From: Clostridium sp. CAG:921
GTDB taxonomy: Bacteria; Bacillota; Clostridia; TANB77; CAG-465
Direction: 5' to 3'
DNA length: 12,778 nucleotides
Assembly (NCBI GenBank): GCA_000433135.1
Contig: HF991966.1
Coordinates: 5,099 to 17,876 of the forward strand
Both the position numbers and the translations under genes were made by a program. Positions 7,799-12,778 of the stretch are shown here, piece by piece. The notes under the pieces were generated by a model. That model saw only the letters and a list, made by a program, of their open reading frames with translations, searched no databases and was not told where the DNA came from. Each line of letters opens with the position of its first letter. The stretch's first letter is position 1.

Positions 7799-8869
7799 TT
7801 AATCTATAAATTCTACTTTTAAAGATTTATCTATGTATTCATAGTCTTCCCCAATATTTTGATTATTATTTCTATATCTTTCCAAATATATATATGAAAA
7901 TATATTTTCTTTACTGCTATAATTACTAATAAGCGATAGATATACTTGTTCAATTTCATTAGTTAATCCTGAATCATTTAAATCTTCTAAAATATTTGAT
8001 ACATTTTTAGAATATTCTAATGTTGTTTCATCATCTATTTTTTCTACATTTTTTTCAATTACAAGCTCTATTTCTTCATTGTCAAATAATTTAAAATATA
8101 CATTAATTTTGTTATACTTTTCATTAAAATTATTTTTTTCCATATATTCATTTAGTTTTTTATTTAAACTTGCATTTTTTAATAGTAAGTCAGAACTTAA
8201 AATTCCATCAGAAATTCCAAACTTATTATCCTTATATACTATAAATGAATATATTCTTCCACTATTTTTATCTTCTACTAAAAATTTAAAATTTTTATCT
8301 CCTAGAAAGTTATAATGTGCATTTACAATTATTAAATTTCTATCTTCATAGTTATTTGATAGATATTTTTTCAAATTGTTTTCATATTTTAAATATGTAA
8401 ATATGTTAGAGTTTAAATAATTTTGAAATGTCAATACAAGTACACTAACAAAGAAAACAGTTATATATGAAATTATTACTTTTTTTCCCTTTTTCTTTCT
8501 CTTTTTTTTCACATCTTTTATGATAATTTGTAACATATATCCTATTATCTCGCCAAGACTAACATATGCGCCCATACAAAAGCTAATTGCTAAATTTTCT
8601 ATTATATTAGTTATTCCACTTAGTTTTACAAAACAAATCGAAACTATAATACTAAAAATACTAGTAACAACTGGTCTATTAAAAATTATTTTTCCAATAA
8701 TTCCAAGTATAAACAACAGTGGTATCATCCTAATATACATATTTCCATAAACATACGCAAATACTGAAATTATTATTGCAAATATGTAAACAATTGACTC
8801 TACTAGCATTTTTATATGATTTTTTTCTTTTTTAGTTAAATTATTAGAAATTCTTTCTATGATTTTCAT
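7799..8869 (-). CDS. Five-helix membrane protein with extracytoplasmic C-terminal domain
   Basis: 356 aa when started at the ATG at 8867-8869, which has GGAGGA (8876-8881) six bases upstream; an open frame to 8956 is longer but would run through the promoter and lacks a site. Hydrophobic segments at about 21-41, 45-63, 68-86, 92-116 and 130-150, with a strongly basic loop KKKRKKKGKK at 121-130. With the basic N terminus and this loop inside, the roughly 200-residue C-terminal part (151-356) lies outside the membrane. That part is mixed alpha/beta, rich in N, K and E, and has no motif I recognise. First gene of a probable operon with the metallopeptidase-like gene. It may act with that protein at the cell surface; this is inferred only from order and shared topology. 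Confidence 0.82.
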   Translation of the reverse strand: MKIIERISNNLTKKEKNHIKMLVESIVYIFAIIISVFAYVYGNMYIRMIPLLFILGIIGKIIFNRPVVTSIFSIIVSICFVKLSGITNIIENLAISFCMGAYVSLGEIIGYMLQIIIKDVKKKRKKKGKKVIISYITVFFVSVLVLTFQNYLNSNIFTYLKYENNLKKYLSNNYEDRNLIIVNAHYNFLGDKNFKFLVEDKNSGRIYSFIVYKDNKFGISDGILSSDLLLKNASLNKKLNEYMEKNNFNEKYNKINVYFKLFDNEEIELVIEKNVEKIDDETTLEYSKNVSNILEDLNDSGLTNEIEQVYLSLISNYSSKENIFSYIYLERYRNNNQNIGEDYEYIDKSLKVEFID

Positions 8870-8900
8870 ATATAATCCTCCATGCCTAATCACTATATTT

Positions 8901-8929
8901 ATTATATTATATAGTGTAAAAATACGCAA
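8901..8929 (-). promoter_or_regulatory. Promoter of the membrane protein-metallopeptidase operon
   Basis: Minus strand: TTGCGT (8929-8924), 17-base spacer, TATAAT (8906-8901). A second, overlapping TATAAT lies at 8911-8906 but would leave only a 12-base spacer. Transcription would start near 8894, giving a leader of about 25 bases before the ATG at 8869. Confidence 0.72.
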
Positions 8930-9076
8930 GAGAAAATTCATGTACTTTACGACCAAGTAAAAACATAGTAATTATTTCACTTTATCTCTAACCTTATCGT
9001 AACTACATACAGTTTAATACCATGATGCACTATATTTTAAGTTTAAACTTAGATTTATGACAAGCCAGTATAATCT

Positions 9077-9117
9077 AAAAAAATGAGTAGTAAAACTATT
9101 GCTTACTACTCATTTTT
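9077..9117 (-). terminator. Strong hairpin terminator after the 9122-9700 gene
   Basis: Perfect 12-bp stem AATGAGTAGTAA (9082-9093) / TTACTACTCATT (9103-9114), 9-base loop, with A residues before and T residues after on the plus strand (and the same on the minus strand), so it can work in both directions. It begins only a few bases past the stop at 9122 and serves that minus-strand gene. The gap from here to the promoter at 8929 holds no gene that I can support. Confidence 0.9.
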
Positions 9118-9121
9118 ATAT

Positions 9122-9700
9122 TTACTTTTTTTCTTTAATATTCATATGCATTTTTTTTACTTTATTATCATCTGAAATAGCTACTTTGAAGTATTCATAA
9201 AATACCCTATGATCATCAAAAGTAAAAATCGTTGATTTATCGCTATCTTCAGCTTTGCACATGACAATTATTTTCCCATCTTTTAAAACTGCATAAAATT
9301 TTACTTTTTTTTGAAAATTATTCAGTTCATAAAGAGCGTAAAAAGGAACAAAGGATTCATCATAGTCTTCATCTATATACTTAATGATATCAGGAAAAAA
9401 TATAACTTCTACAGGCTCATCAAAAATACCTGTTTTTTCAAATTCTTCAAAAGATTCTTTTTTCTTTTTTATTTTTTCTTTTTTCCACTTATACTTTAAT
9501 ATTGTTATAAACCACGATGTAACAGATAAAATTAGCAAAAATGCAAATATTCCATACCGCATGTTTGAGTAACTATCCATTAACATGTATATTGACACTC
9601 CAAGAAAACTAGTAATTACCAAAGACACAAATAAAAACATATTACAACTTAAATCATAAAAAAAATAACAAATATCCAAAAAAATATTGATAACTCTCAT
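9122..9700 (-). CDS. Two-helix membrane protein with cytoplasmic C-terminal domain
   Basis: 192 aa, not recognised. Hydrophobic segments at about 19-41 and 49-69 form a hairpin in the membrane. A dense basic stretch (KWKKEKIKKKK, about 70-80) then marks the cytoplasmic side, followed by about 110 residues with beta-rich character (for example VKFYAVLKDGKIIVMCKAE and a FDDHRVFYEYF helix). This shape resembles small membrane-tethered PH-like or YcxB-like domains, but I cannot assign a family. The ATG at 9698-9700 has only a weak AGTGA just upstream; an in-frame TGA at 9707-9709 rules out a longer form. A strong AAAGGAGG lies much further upstream (9737-9744), separated by a palindrome. Monocistronic: own promoter at 9785-9813 and terminator at 9077-9117. 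Confidence 0.8.
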   Translation of the reverse strand: MRVINIFLDICYFFYDLSCNMFLFVSLVITSFLGVSIYMLMDSYSNMRYGIFAFLLILSVTSWFITILKYKWKKEKIKKKKESFEEFEKTGIFDEPVEVIFFPDIIKYIDEDYDESFVPFYALYELNNFQKKVKFYAVLKDGKIIVMCKAEDSDKSTIFTFDDHRVFYEYFKVAISDDNKVKKMHMNIKEKK

Positions 9701-9717
9701 AATTTTTCACTTTGCAC

Positions 9718-9744
9718 GGATTAATTTAATCCAATGCCTCCTTT
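9718..9744 (-). promoter_or_regulatory. Displaced Shine-Dalgarno site with palindrome in the leader of the 9122-9700 gene
   Basis: AAAGGAGG (minus strand, 9744-9737) is a near-perfect ribosome binding site but is about 36 bases from the ATG at 9700. Between them lies the palindrome GGATTAATTTAATCC (9718-9732). A six-codon GTG reading frame starts at 9717, directly after the palindrome, and its TGA overlaps the ATG of the real gene (ATGA). If the palindrome folds as a small hairpin, the site would come close to this GTG. A leader peptide coupled to the gene is therefore possible but unproven. Confidence 0.35.
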
Positions 9745-9784
9745 CACATAATTATTAAAATTAGTTTCTATTTTTTTCAGCTAC

Positions 9785-9813
9785 ATAATACCATAATTTC
9801 ATGTAATATTCAA
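9785..9813 (-). promoter_or_regulatory. Promoter of the 9122-9700 gene
   Basis: Minus strand: TTGAAT (9813-9808), 17-base spacer ending in TGG, TATTAT (9790-9785), an extended -10 arrangement. Transcription would start near 9778, leaving a leader of about 78 bases that contains the displaced ribosome binding site and palindrome. Confidence 0.75.
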
Positions 9814-9845
9814 GAAAAATATATACTATATCATATTTTTGCCAC

Positions 9846-9889
9846 AAAAAAACGTCTTCCTCTATATTATAAAAGGAAAACATTTTTTT
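9846..9889 (-). terminator. Terminator after the 9895-10125 gene
   Basis: In minus-strand RNA, bases 9889-9875 pair with 9860-9846 over 15 positions, including seven A-U pairs at the base and two G-U wobbles, with a 14-base loop; the 3' arm ends in seven U. The same bases read as plus-strand RNA would have two C-A mismatches, so the element is oriented for the minus strand. Confidence 0.8.
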
Positions 9890-9894
9890 GTATT

Positions 9895-10125
9895 TTATTT
9901 TTTTCTAAAATTTGGAATTTGCCCAGATTTTATCTGATACTCATAAACTTCTTCTGTAACAGCTACATACTTTTTATCGTGCTTTGATAATAGATCAGCA
10001 CAAATTTTTATTTCCTCAATCTGTTGCTCATTATACATAGATAATAGTTTACTTATTTCATCCTCCTCTGAAATTTCTACCAATTTGTCAACAATATTCT
10101 TTCTTGCAAGTCCTGAGAAAACCAA
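9895..10125 (-). CDS. Small soluble hypothetical protein, possibly frameshifted at its N terminus
   Basis: 76 aa from a TTG at 10123-10125, immediately after an in-frame TAG; AGGAAG (10135-10140) is nine bases upstream. The body is acidic and helical (EISEEDEISKLLSMYNEQQ at about 17-35, then a lysine-rich end) with no recognised motif. A second reading frame starting at an ATG (10149-10151) with a good AAGG seven bases upstream encodes MERVGSINSWFSQDL and overlaps the beginning of this frame. Joining the two at about 10107-10110 by a one-base shift would give a protein of about 85 residues with a better start and ribosome binding site. So the gene may be a frameshifted version of that, or the TTG form may be real. 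Ends in the terminator at 9846-9889. Confidence 0.5.
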   Translation of the reverse strand: MVFSGLARKNIVDKLVEISEEDEISKLLSMYNEQQIEEIKICADLLSKHDKKYVAVTEEVYEYQIKSGQIPNFRKK

Positions 10126-10151
10126 CTATTGATGCTTCCTACTCTTTCCAT
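10077..10151 (-). other. Short overlapping reading frame, candidate true N terminus of the 9895 gene
   Basis: ATG at 10149-10151, AAGG at 10159-10162, 24 codons to a TAG at 10077-10079. The first 15 residues (MERVGSINSWFSQDL) would continue naturally into ARKNIVDKLVEI of the overlapping frame after a single-base shift; the remaining nine codons look like out-of-frame tail. Alternatively it is a leader peptide or chance. Confidence 0.35.
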
Positions 10152-10202
10152 AATCATACCTTCACAACTATGCACTATACTTTCTTTATTAAGTTACACA
10201 AT

Positions 10203-10231
10203 TGTTTAACCTTTCTTTTATTTTATGTCAA
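10203..10231 (-). promoter_or_regulatory. Possible promoter of the 9895 gene
   Basis: Minus strand: perfect TTGACA (10231-10226), 17-base spacer, TAAACA (10208-10203). The -35 is excellent but the -10 is weak, so the call rests on the -35 and on its position about 50 bases ahead of the ATG at 10151. Confidence 0.4.
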
Positions 10232-10330
10232 CTGTAAAGATATGCTTTTATACTTTTTTTTACTTATTTTCAAAGTCTCGCAAAAAAATTTTTGTTTTTC
10301 TTTTTTCAAGAATTCTAGTAGTATCGCCAT
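10223..10330 (-). CDS. Very short possible ORF downstream of the 10334 gene
   Basis: 35 codons from an ATG at 10328-10330, directly after the tandem TAA TAA that ends the 10334-10567 gene, to a TAA at 10223-10225. The peptide (starting MAILLEFLKKEK) is basic and lysine-rich with one cysteine. No clear ribosome binding site; coupling to the gene before it would be required. In DNA this AT-rich such a frame can arise by chance. Confidence 0.2.
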   Translation of the reverse strand: MAILLEFLKKEKQKFFCETLKISKKKYKSISLQLT

Positions 10331-10333
10331 TTA

Positions 10334-10567
10334 TTACATTTTTTCCGTCTCCTCATCATATTTATTTTTATCAAATTCTTTACTTTCAATTTTATTAAAT
10401 GTAAAAAACATTACAAAAAATACTAAACCTAAAGAGATAACGAATATTTTAAAAGAAAAAATTTTAATAATTGATTGAAAAAAACAAATTTCTAACAAAA
10501 ATAAACACATGACACCTACAGCTAAACACCATTTTCCAACTAATTTTAATACTTCTAAAATTTTCAT
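10334..10567 (-). CDS. Small two-helix membrane protein
   Basis: 77 aa, unknown. Two hydrophobic stretches at about 10-34 and 38-57 fill most of the protein; it ends in a charged cytoplasmic-looking tail (FDKNKYDEETEKM). The ATG at 10565-10567 has GAGG (10575-10578) seven bases upstream and is preceded by a good promoter at 10637-10665, which supports it being real. It ends in two TAA codons in a row. No convincing terminator follows. Size and shape fit many kinds of small membrane proteins, and no partner gene points to a role. Confidence 0.7.
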   Translation of the reverse strand: MKILEVLKLVGKWCLAVGVMCLFLLEICFFQSIIKIFSFKIFVISLGLVFFVMFFTFNKIESKEFDKNKYDEETEKM

Positions 10568-10597
10568 ATTATTGCCTCACTTTCATATTAATATCTT

Positions 10598-10615
10598 GTA
10601 GTACATTAGTACCAC
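10598..10615 (-). promoter_or_regulatory. Inverted repeat in the leader of the 10334-10567 gene
   Basis: GTAGTAC (10598-10604), ATTA, GTACCAC (10609-10615): seven-base arms with one mismatch, pairing as G-U in minus-strand RNA. It lies between the transcription start (near 10630) and the ribosome binding site, so it could be an operator or a short mRNA hairpin. Confidence 0.35.
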
Positions 10616-10636
10616 ATCAAAAAATTTTACGTGGAT

Positions 10637-10665
10637 ATAATAACATACTACTTTTTCATTTTCAA
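10637..10665 (-). promoter_or_regulatory. Promoter of the 10334-10567 gene
   Basis: Minus strand: TTGAAA (10665-10660), 17-base spacer ending in TGT, TATTAT (10642-10637). Leader of about 63 bases. Confidence 0.72.
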
Positions 10666-10791
10666 TATTTCACTTTAAAAAAGATAAATTTCGACAAAAT
10701 TCATTAAATTTACATTTTTATTTAGAATTATAATTCAAATTTAATTCATAGCATGTATATATACTTCATAGTATATATTAAGGTGATTCTT

Positions 10792-11958
10792 TTGAAAAAA
10801 ATAAAATCTAATCATTACTTTTTAATCTTTTTTTTACTAAGTTTTCTATTTTTCTCTAATAGAATATACTGCTTTGCAAATTCAAAACAGTTCATAGATG
10901 TAAATGTCCCAAGTGCAGTTGTAATAGATGCAAAAACAGGAAGAGTTTTATATGATAAAAATGCAGATGAGAAACGACCAATGGCATCACTTACTAAGGT
11001 TATGACAAGTATTTTGTTAGTTGAAAATTGTAAAATGGATGAATTAATTGAAATTCCATCATGCGCTGCAAATATAGGTGGTTCAACTGTTGGATTAAAA
11101 AAAGGTGATAAAGTAACGGCTAGAAGTTTACTTTATGGCATGTTACTTCCCTCTGGAAATGACTGTGCCATAAGCGCTGCAATACATATTGGTGGTACTA
11201 TAGAAAATTTTTCAAATATGATGATTAAAAAGGCTAGAGAAATTGGCGTTTTTGATACATCATTTGCTAATCCGCACGGACTTGATAATGTAGATCATTA
11301 TTCTTCTGCAAAATCAATGGCTTTAATTGCCAGATATGCTCTAAATAACAAATATATAAATGAAGCTGTTAAAACAAAATCAGCAACTATTAACTTTGGT
11401 TCTTTTTCAAAATTGCTAAATAATACAAATGCTTTACTTAGGACCTATGATAAAGCAGACGGAGTAAAAACAGGTTTTACAAATGGTGCTAATAGGTGTC
11501 TTATTGCTTCTGCAACAGAAAATGATAGAAGATTTATTGCAGTTGTACTTGGTGCAGAAACAACAAATATAAGATTCTCAGCTGCTAAAGAGTTGTTAGA
11601 AGAGTCATTTAAGAAATACAAGTACATTGATATTTCAAACTATTTGAACTTCTATATAAATATTCCAATAGAAAAAGGAAAAATACCAAATTATGAGAGA
11701 AGCTTTAGCGATCATCTGACTTTACCACTAAGTGATGGTGAATATGAGAAAATAATTGTAAGACAGTGGTGCATAGGAAATATAAAAGCACCACTAAATG
11801 CTGGAAAAAAGATAGCATCAATTAGCGTAATGCTAGAAGATGAAGTTCTCTATCAAAAAGATTTTTTCTTAGAGGAAAATATCTACAAAAAGGATTTTAA
11901 GGACTATATTAAAGATGGAATAAAAAATATATTTAATGATCAAAACTTAGAACTATAA
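10792..11958 (+). CDS. D-alanyl-D-alanine carboxypeptidase, S11 family (DacF/PBP5 type)
   Basis: Removes the terminal D-alanine from peptidoglycan pentapeptides outside the membrane, limiting cross-linking. Start chosen at TTG 10792-10794, with AAGGTG (10780-10785) six bases upstream; an ATG at 10753 has no site. 388 aa, about the size of Bacillus DacF. Residues 1-29 form a signal peptide (MKKIKSNHYF, hydrophobic core, cleavage near CFA). Catalytic motifs: S66-L-T-K69 (nucleophile and base), S121-G-N123, and K226-T-G228 in GVKTGFTNG. After the transpeptidase fold, a beta-rich PBP5 C-terminal domain lies at about 290-365, then an amphipathic lysine-rich helix (about 366-382) that would anchor it to the membrane surface. 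The only envelope enzyme of clear function in the window; single-gene unit. Upstream there is only a TATAAT (10729-10734) without a well-spaced -35. Confidence 0.95.
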   Translation: MKKIKSNHYFLIFFLLSFLFFSNRIYCFANSKQFIDVNVPSAVVIDAKTGRVLYDKNADEKRPMASLTKVMTSILLVENCKMDELIEIPSCAANIGGSTVGLKKGDKVTARSLLYGMLLPSGNDCAISAAIHIGGTIENFSNMMIKKAREIGVFDTSFANPHGLDNVDHYSSAKSMALIARYALNNKYINEAVKTKSATINFGSFSKLLNNTNALLRTYDKADGVKTGFTNGANRCLIASATENDRRFIAVVLGAETTNIRFSAAKELLEESFKKYKYIDISNYLNFYINIPIEKGKIPNYERSFSDHLTLPLSDGEYEKIIVRQWCIGNIKAPLNAGKKIASISVMLEDEVLYQKDFFLEENIYKKDFKDYIKDGIKNIFNDQNLEL

Positions 11959-11964
11959 ATTAAA

Positions 11965-11993
11965 TACCTCACAGTTATATTTGCTGTGAGGTA
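11965..11993. terminator. Shared hairpin between convergent genes
   Basis: Perfect 10-bp stem TACCTCACAG (11965-11974) / CTGTGAGGTA (11984-11993), 9-base loop. It lies between the carboxypeptidase stop (11958) and the stop of the minus-strand gene (11999). The minus-strand tail (TTTAATTTA) is more U-rich than the plus-strand tail (AAACTTTAT), so it should stop both, better from the right. Confidence 0.75.
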
Positions 11994-11998
11994 AAACT

Positions 11999-12778
11999 TT
12001 ATCTTAAAAATATAGTTCCAATTGTTGAAATTATCATTGAAATAATAAAAGATATCGCAAGCATTTTATATGGTACTTTTACATTATACTGTTCTCTTTT
12101 TTCCATCTTTTCTCTTTTTTGCTCATCCATAAGCTCTACTTTTTTTTCATCTTTTCTAATTTGATATATAGCTTTTTTAAAGTCTGTATATCCAAAAAAT
12201 GATACCTGCGAATATTTTGCTCTTTTTGTAGATATTTTGCAAAAATACATACCTGTTGCTATTGAAAGAGCATATGCTACAATTTGAATTATTCCTCCAA
12301 TACCAAAAATCAATACATTAAAAAAGCCTTTATTTAGTACATATGCAGTAGCAAAATCAAGAACCAAACTATATGAAGCAAATACCCCAATAACAGATAC
12401 ATATATATATGGTGTAAGTCCAGCAAAAATCATAATAAAATTAAGTAACAATTCATCTTTAACTATCGCTTGCCAAAAAGTTTTTGCAGTCAAATTTGAT
12501 GAAACAGAAGAACTATTTTTTACACTTTCCAAACCATCAAGTTGAAATTTTAGTAGTATAAAAAATAATATTACCATAATAATTGTAATAACAATATGTT
12601 TAAACTTCAAATTTTCATCATAAAATTTTTTATATTCTACCAAGCTATCCTTAAAAAAATTTTTACTTTTTTTTATACTCTTTACATTATTACTTGTATT
12701 ATTTCTAACACGACCATAACTTACTTTCTCGTCGTTTATTACATTACTGACATCATTTTTTACTTCTTTATTATTTAA
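11999..12778 (-). CDS. Integral membrane protein, 5' end beyond the right window edge
   Basis: The frame has no stop from 12001 to the window edge, giving 259 visible codons. A TTG at 12641-12643 looks like a start but is more likely an internal leucine: upstream residues (…VKSIKKSKNFFKDSLVEYKK) form a sensible hydrophilic, basic N-terminal region, and there is no ATG or GTG in frame from 12643 to the edge. Counting from that leucine as 1, hydrophobic segments lie at about 16-34, 67-101 (one long or two), 106-131 and 192-212, with a charged, helical loop at about 135-187 (ends MDEQKREKMEKREQ). The central segments with FAGLTPYIYVSVIGVFAS and GIGGIIQIVAYAL recall, faintly, the SpoIIM/DUF95 membrane fold, but I do not assign it. 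Converges on the carboxypeptidase gene. Confidence 0.75.
   Translation of the reverse strand, partial: LNNKEVKNDVSNVINDEKVSYGRVRNNTSNNVKSIKKSKNFFKDSLVEYKKFYDENLKFKHIVITIIMVILFFILLKFQLDGLESVKNSSSVSSNLTAKTFWQAIVKDELLLNFIMIFAGLTPYIYVSVIGVFASYSLVLDFATAYVLNKGFFNVLIFGIGGIIQIVAYALSIATGMYFCKISTKRAKYSQVSFFGYTDFKKAIYQIRKDEKKVELMDEQKREKMEKREQYNVKVPYKMLAISFIISMIISTIGTIFLR

Noticed and set aside
8870..8956. Longer N terminus of the five-helix membrane protein
   Set aside because: The extra codons run through the promoter at 8901-8929, and GGAGGA at 8876-8881 points to the ATG at 8869.
9038..9051. Perfect 14-base palindrome TAAGTTTAAACTTA as an operator
   Set aside because: Almost pure A and T; several such palindromes are expected by chance in a window of this composition, and it is far from either promoter.
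9069..9074. Plus-strand TATAAT as a promoter
   Set aside because: No -35 at a suitable distance, and only a terminator hairpin lies downstream on that strand.
9895..10567. The two small genes as a toxin-antitoxin pair
   Set aside because: They have separate promoters, a gap of about 180 bases and no recognisable DNA-binding or toxin motif.
10753..10791. ATG at 10753 as start of the carboxypeptidase
   Set aside because: No ribosome binding site; AAGGTG at 10780-10785 is spaced for the TTG at 10792, which also gives a normal signal peptide.

Overview
The window is very AT-rich DNA from a low-GC Gram-positive bacterium, most likely a member of the Clostridia (Bacillota). The recognisable proteins (Tgt, SmpB, a B12-binding-type radical SAM protein, an S11 D,D-carboxypeptidase, a Firmicutes-type cardiolipin synthase) fit this. 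So do GGAGG-type ribosome binding sites, GTG and TTG starts on several genes, and sigma-A-type promoters with 17-base spacers. All complete genes end in TAA or TAG, none in TGA. I see no rRNA, tRNA, CRISPR array, insertion sequence or phage gene. Most genes lie on the minus strand; the exceptions are a three-gene cassette (1742-2601) and a carboxypeptidase gene (10792-11958).

Layout, left to right. (1) 1-1648: tgt, transcribed from its own promoter toward the left, followed by the 5' part of a cardiolipin synthase gene cut by the window edge. (2) 1689-2601: a divergent plus-strand cassette of three small cysteine-containing proteins. The first two are paralogues of predicted beta-rich fold; the third is a small hydrophobic protein lying in the same reading frame as the second, one stop codon later. 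(3) 2579-4907: a minus-strand pair, radical SAM gene then smpB, ending in a terminator that overlaps the 3' end of the cassette. (4) 4928-8929: an envelope block of three exported proteins of unknown function: a five-helix membrane protein with an extracytoplasmic domain, a membrane-anchored HExxH metallopeptidase-like protein, and a secreted, probably coiled-coil protein. The last has its own promoter, preceded by six phased TGTAAH hexamers. (5) 9077-10665: small hypothetical genes with individual promoters and terminators: a two-helix membrane protein, a small soluble protein that looks frameshifted near its N terminus, and a tiny two-helix membrane protein. (6) 10792-11993: a secreted D-alanyl-D-alanine carboxypeptidase, converging through a shared hairpin on (7) a multi-helix membrane protein whose reading frame runs off the right edge.

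The most interesting parts are the 1742-2601 cassette and the repeat array at 6754-6812. The cassette's cysteine layout and beta-rich pattern recall the endospore appendage (Ena/DUF3992) subunits of Bacillus, but this is a hypothesis from eye-level comparison. The repeat array resembles binding sites of an OmpR-family regulator (WalR or PhoP type) feeding a secreted envelope protein gene. Four apparent starts that maximise ORF length were replaced: at 6703, 8869 and 10792 on ribosome-binding-site evidence, and at the right edge because the frame stays open.
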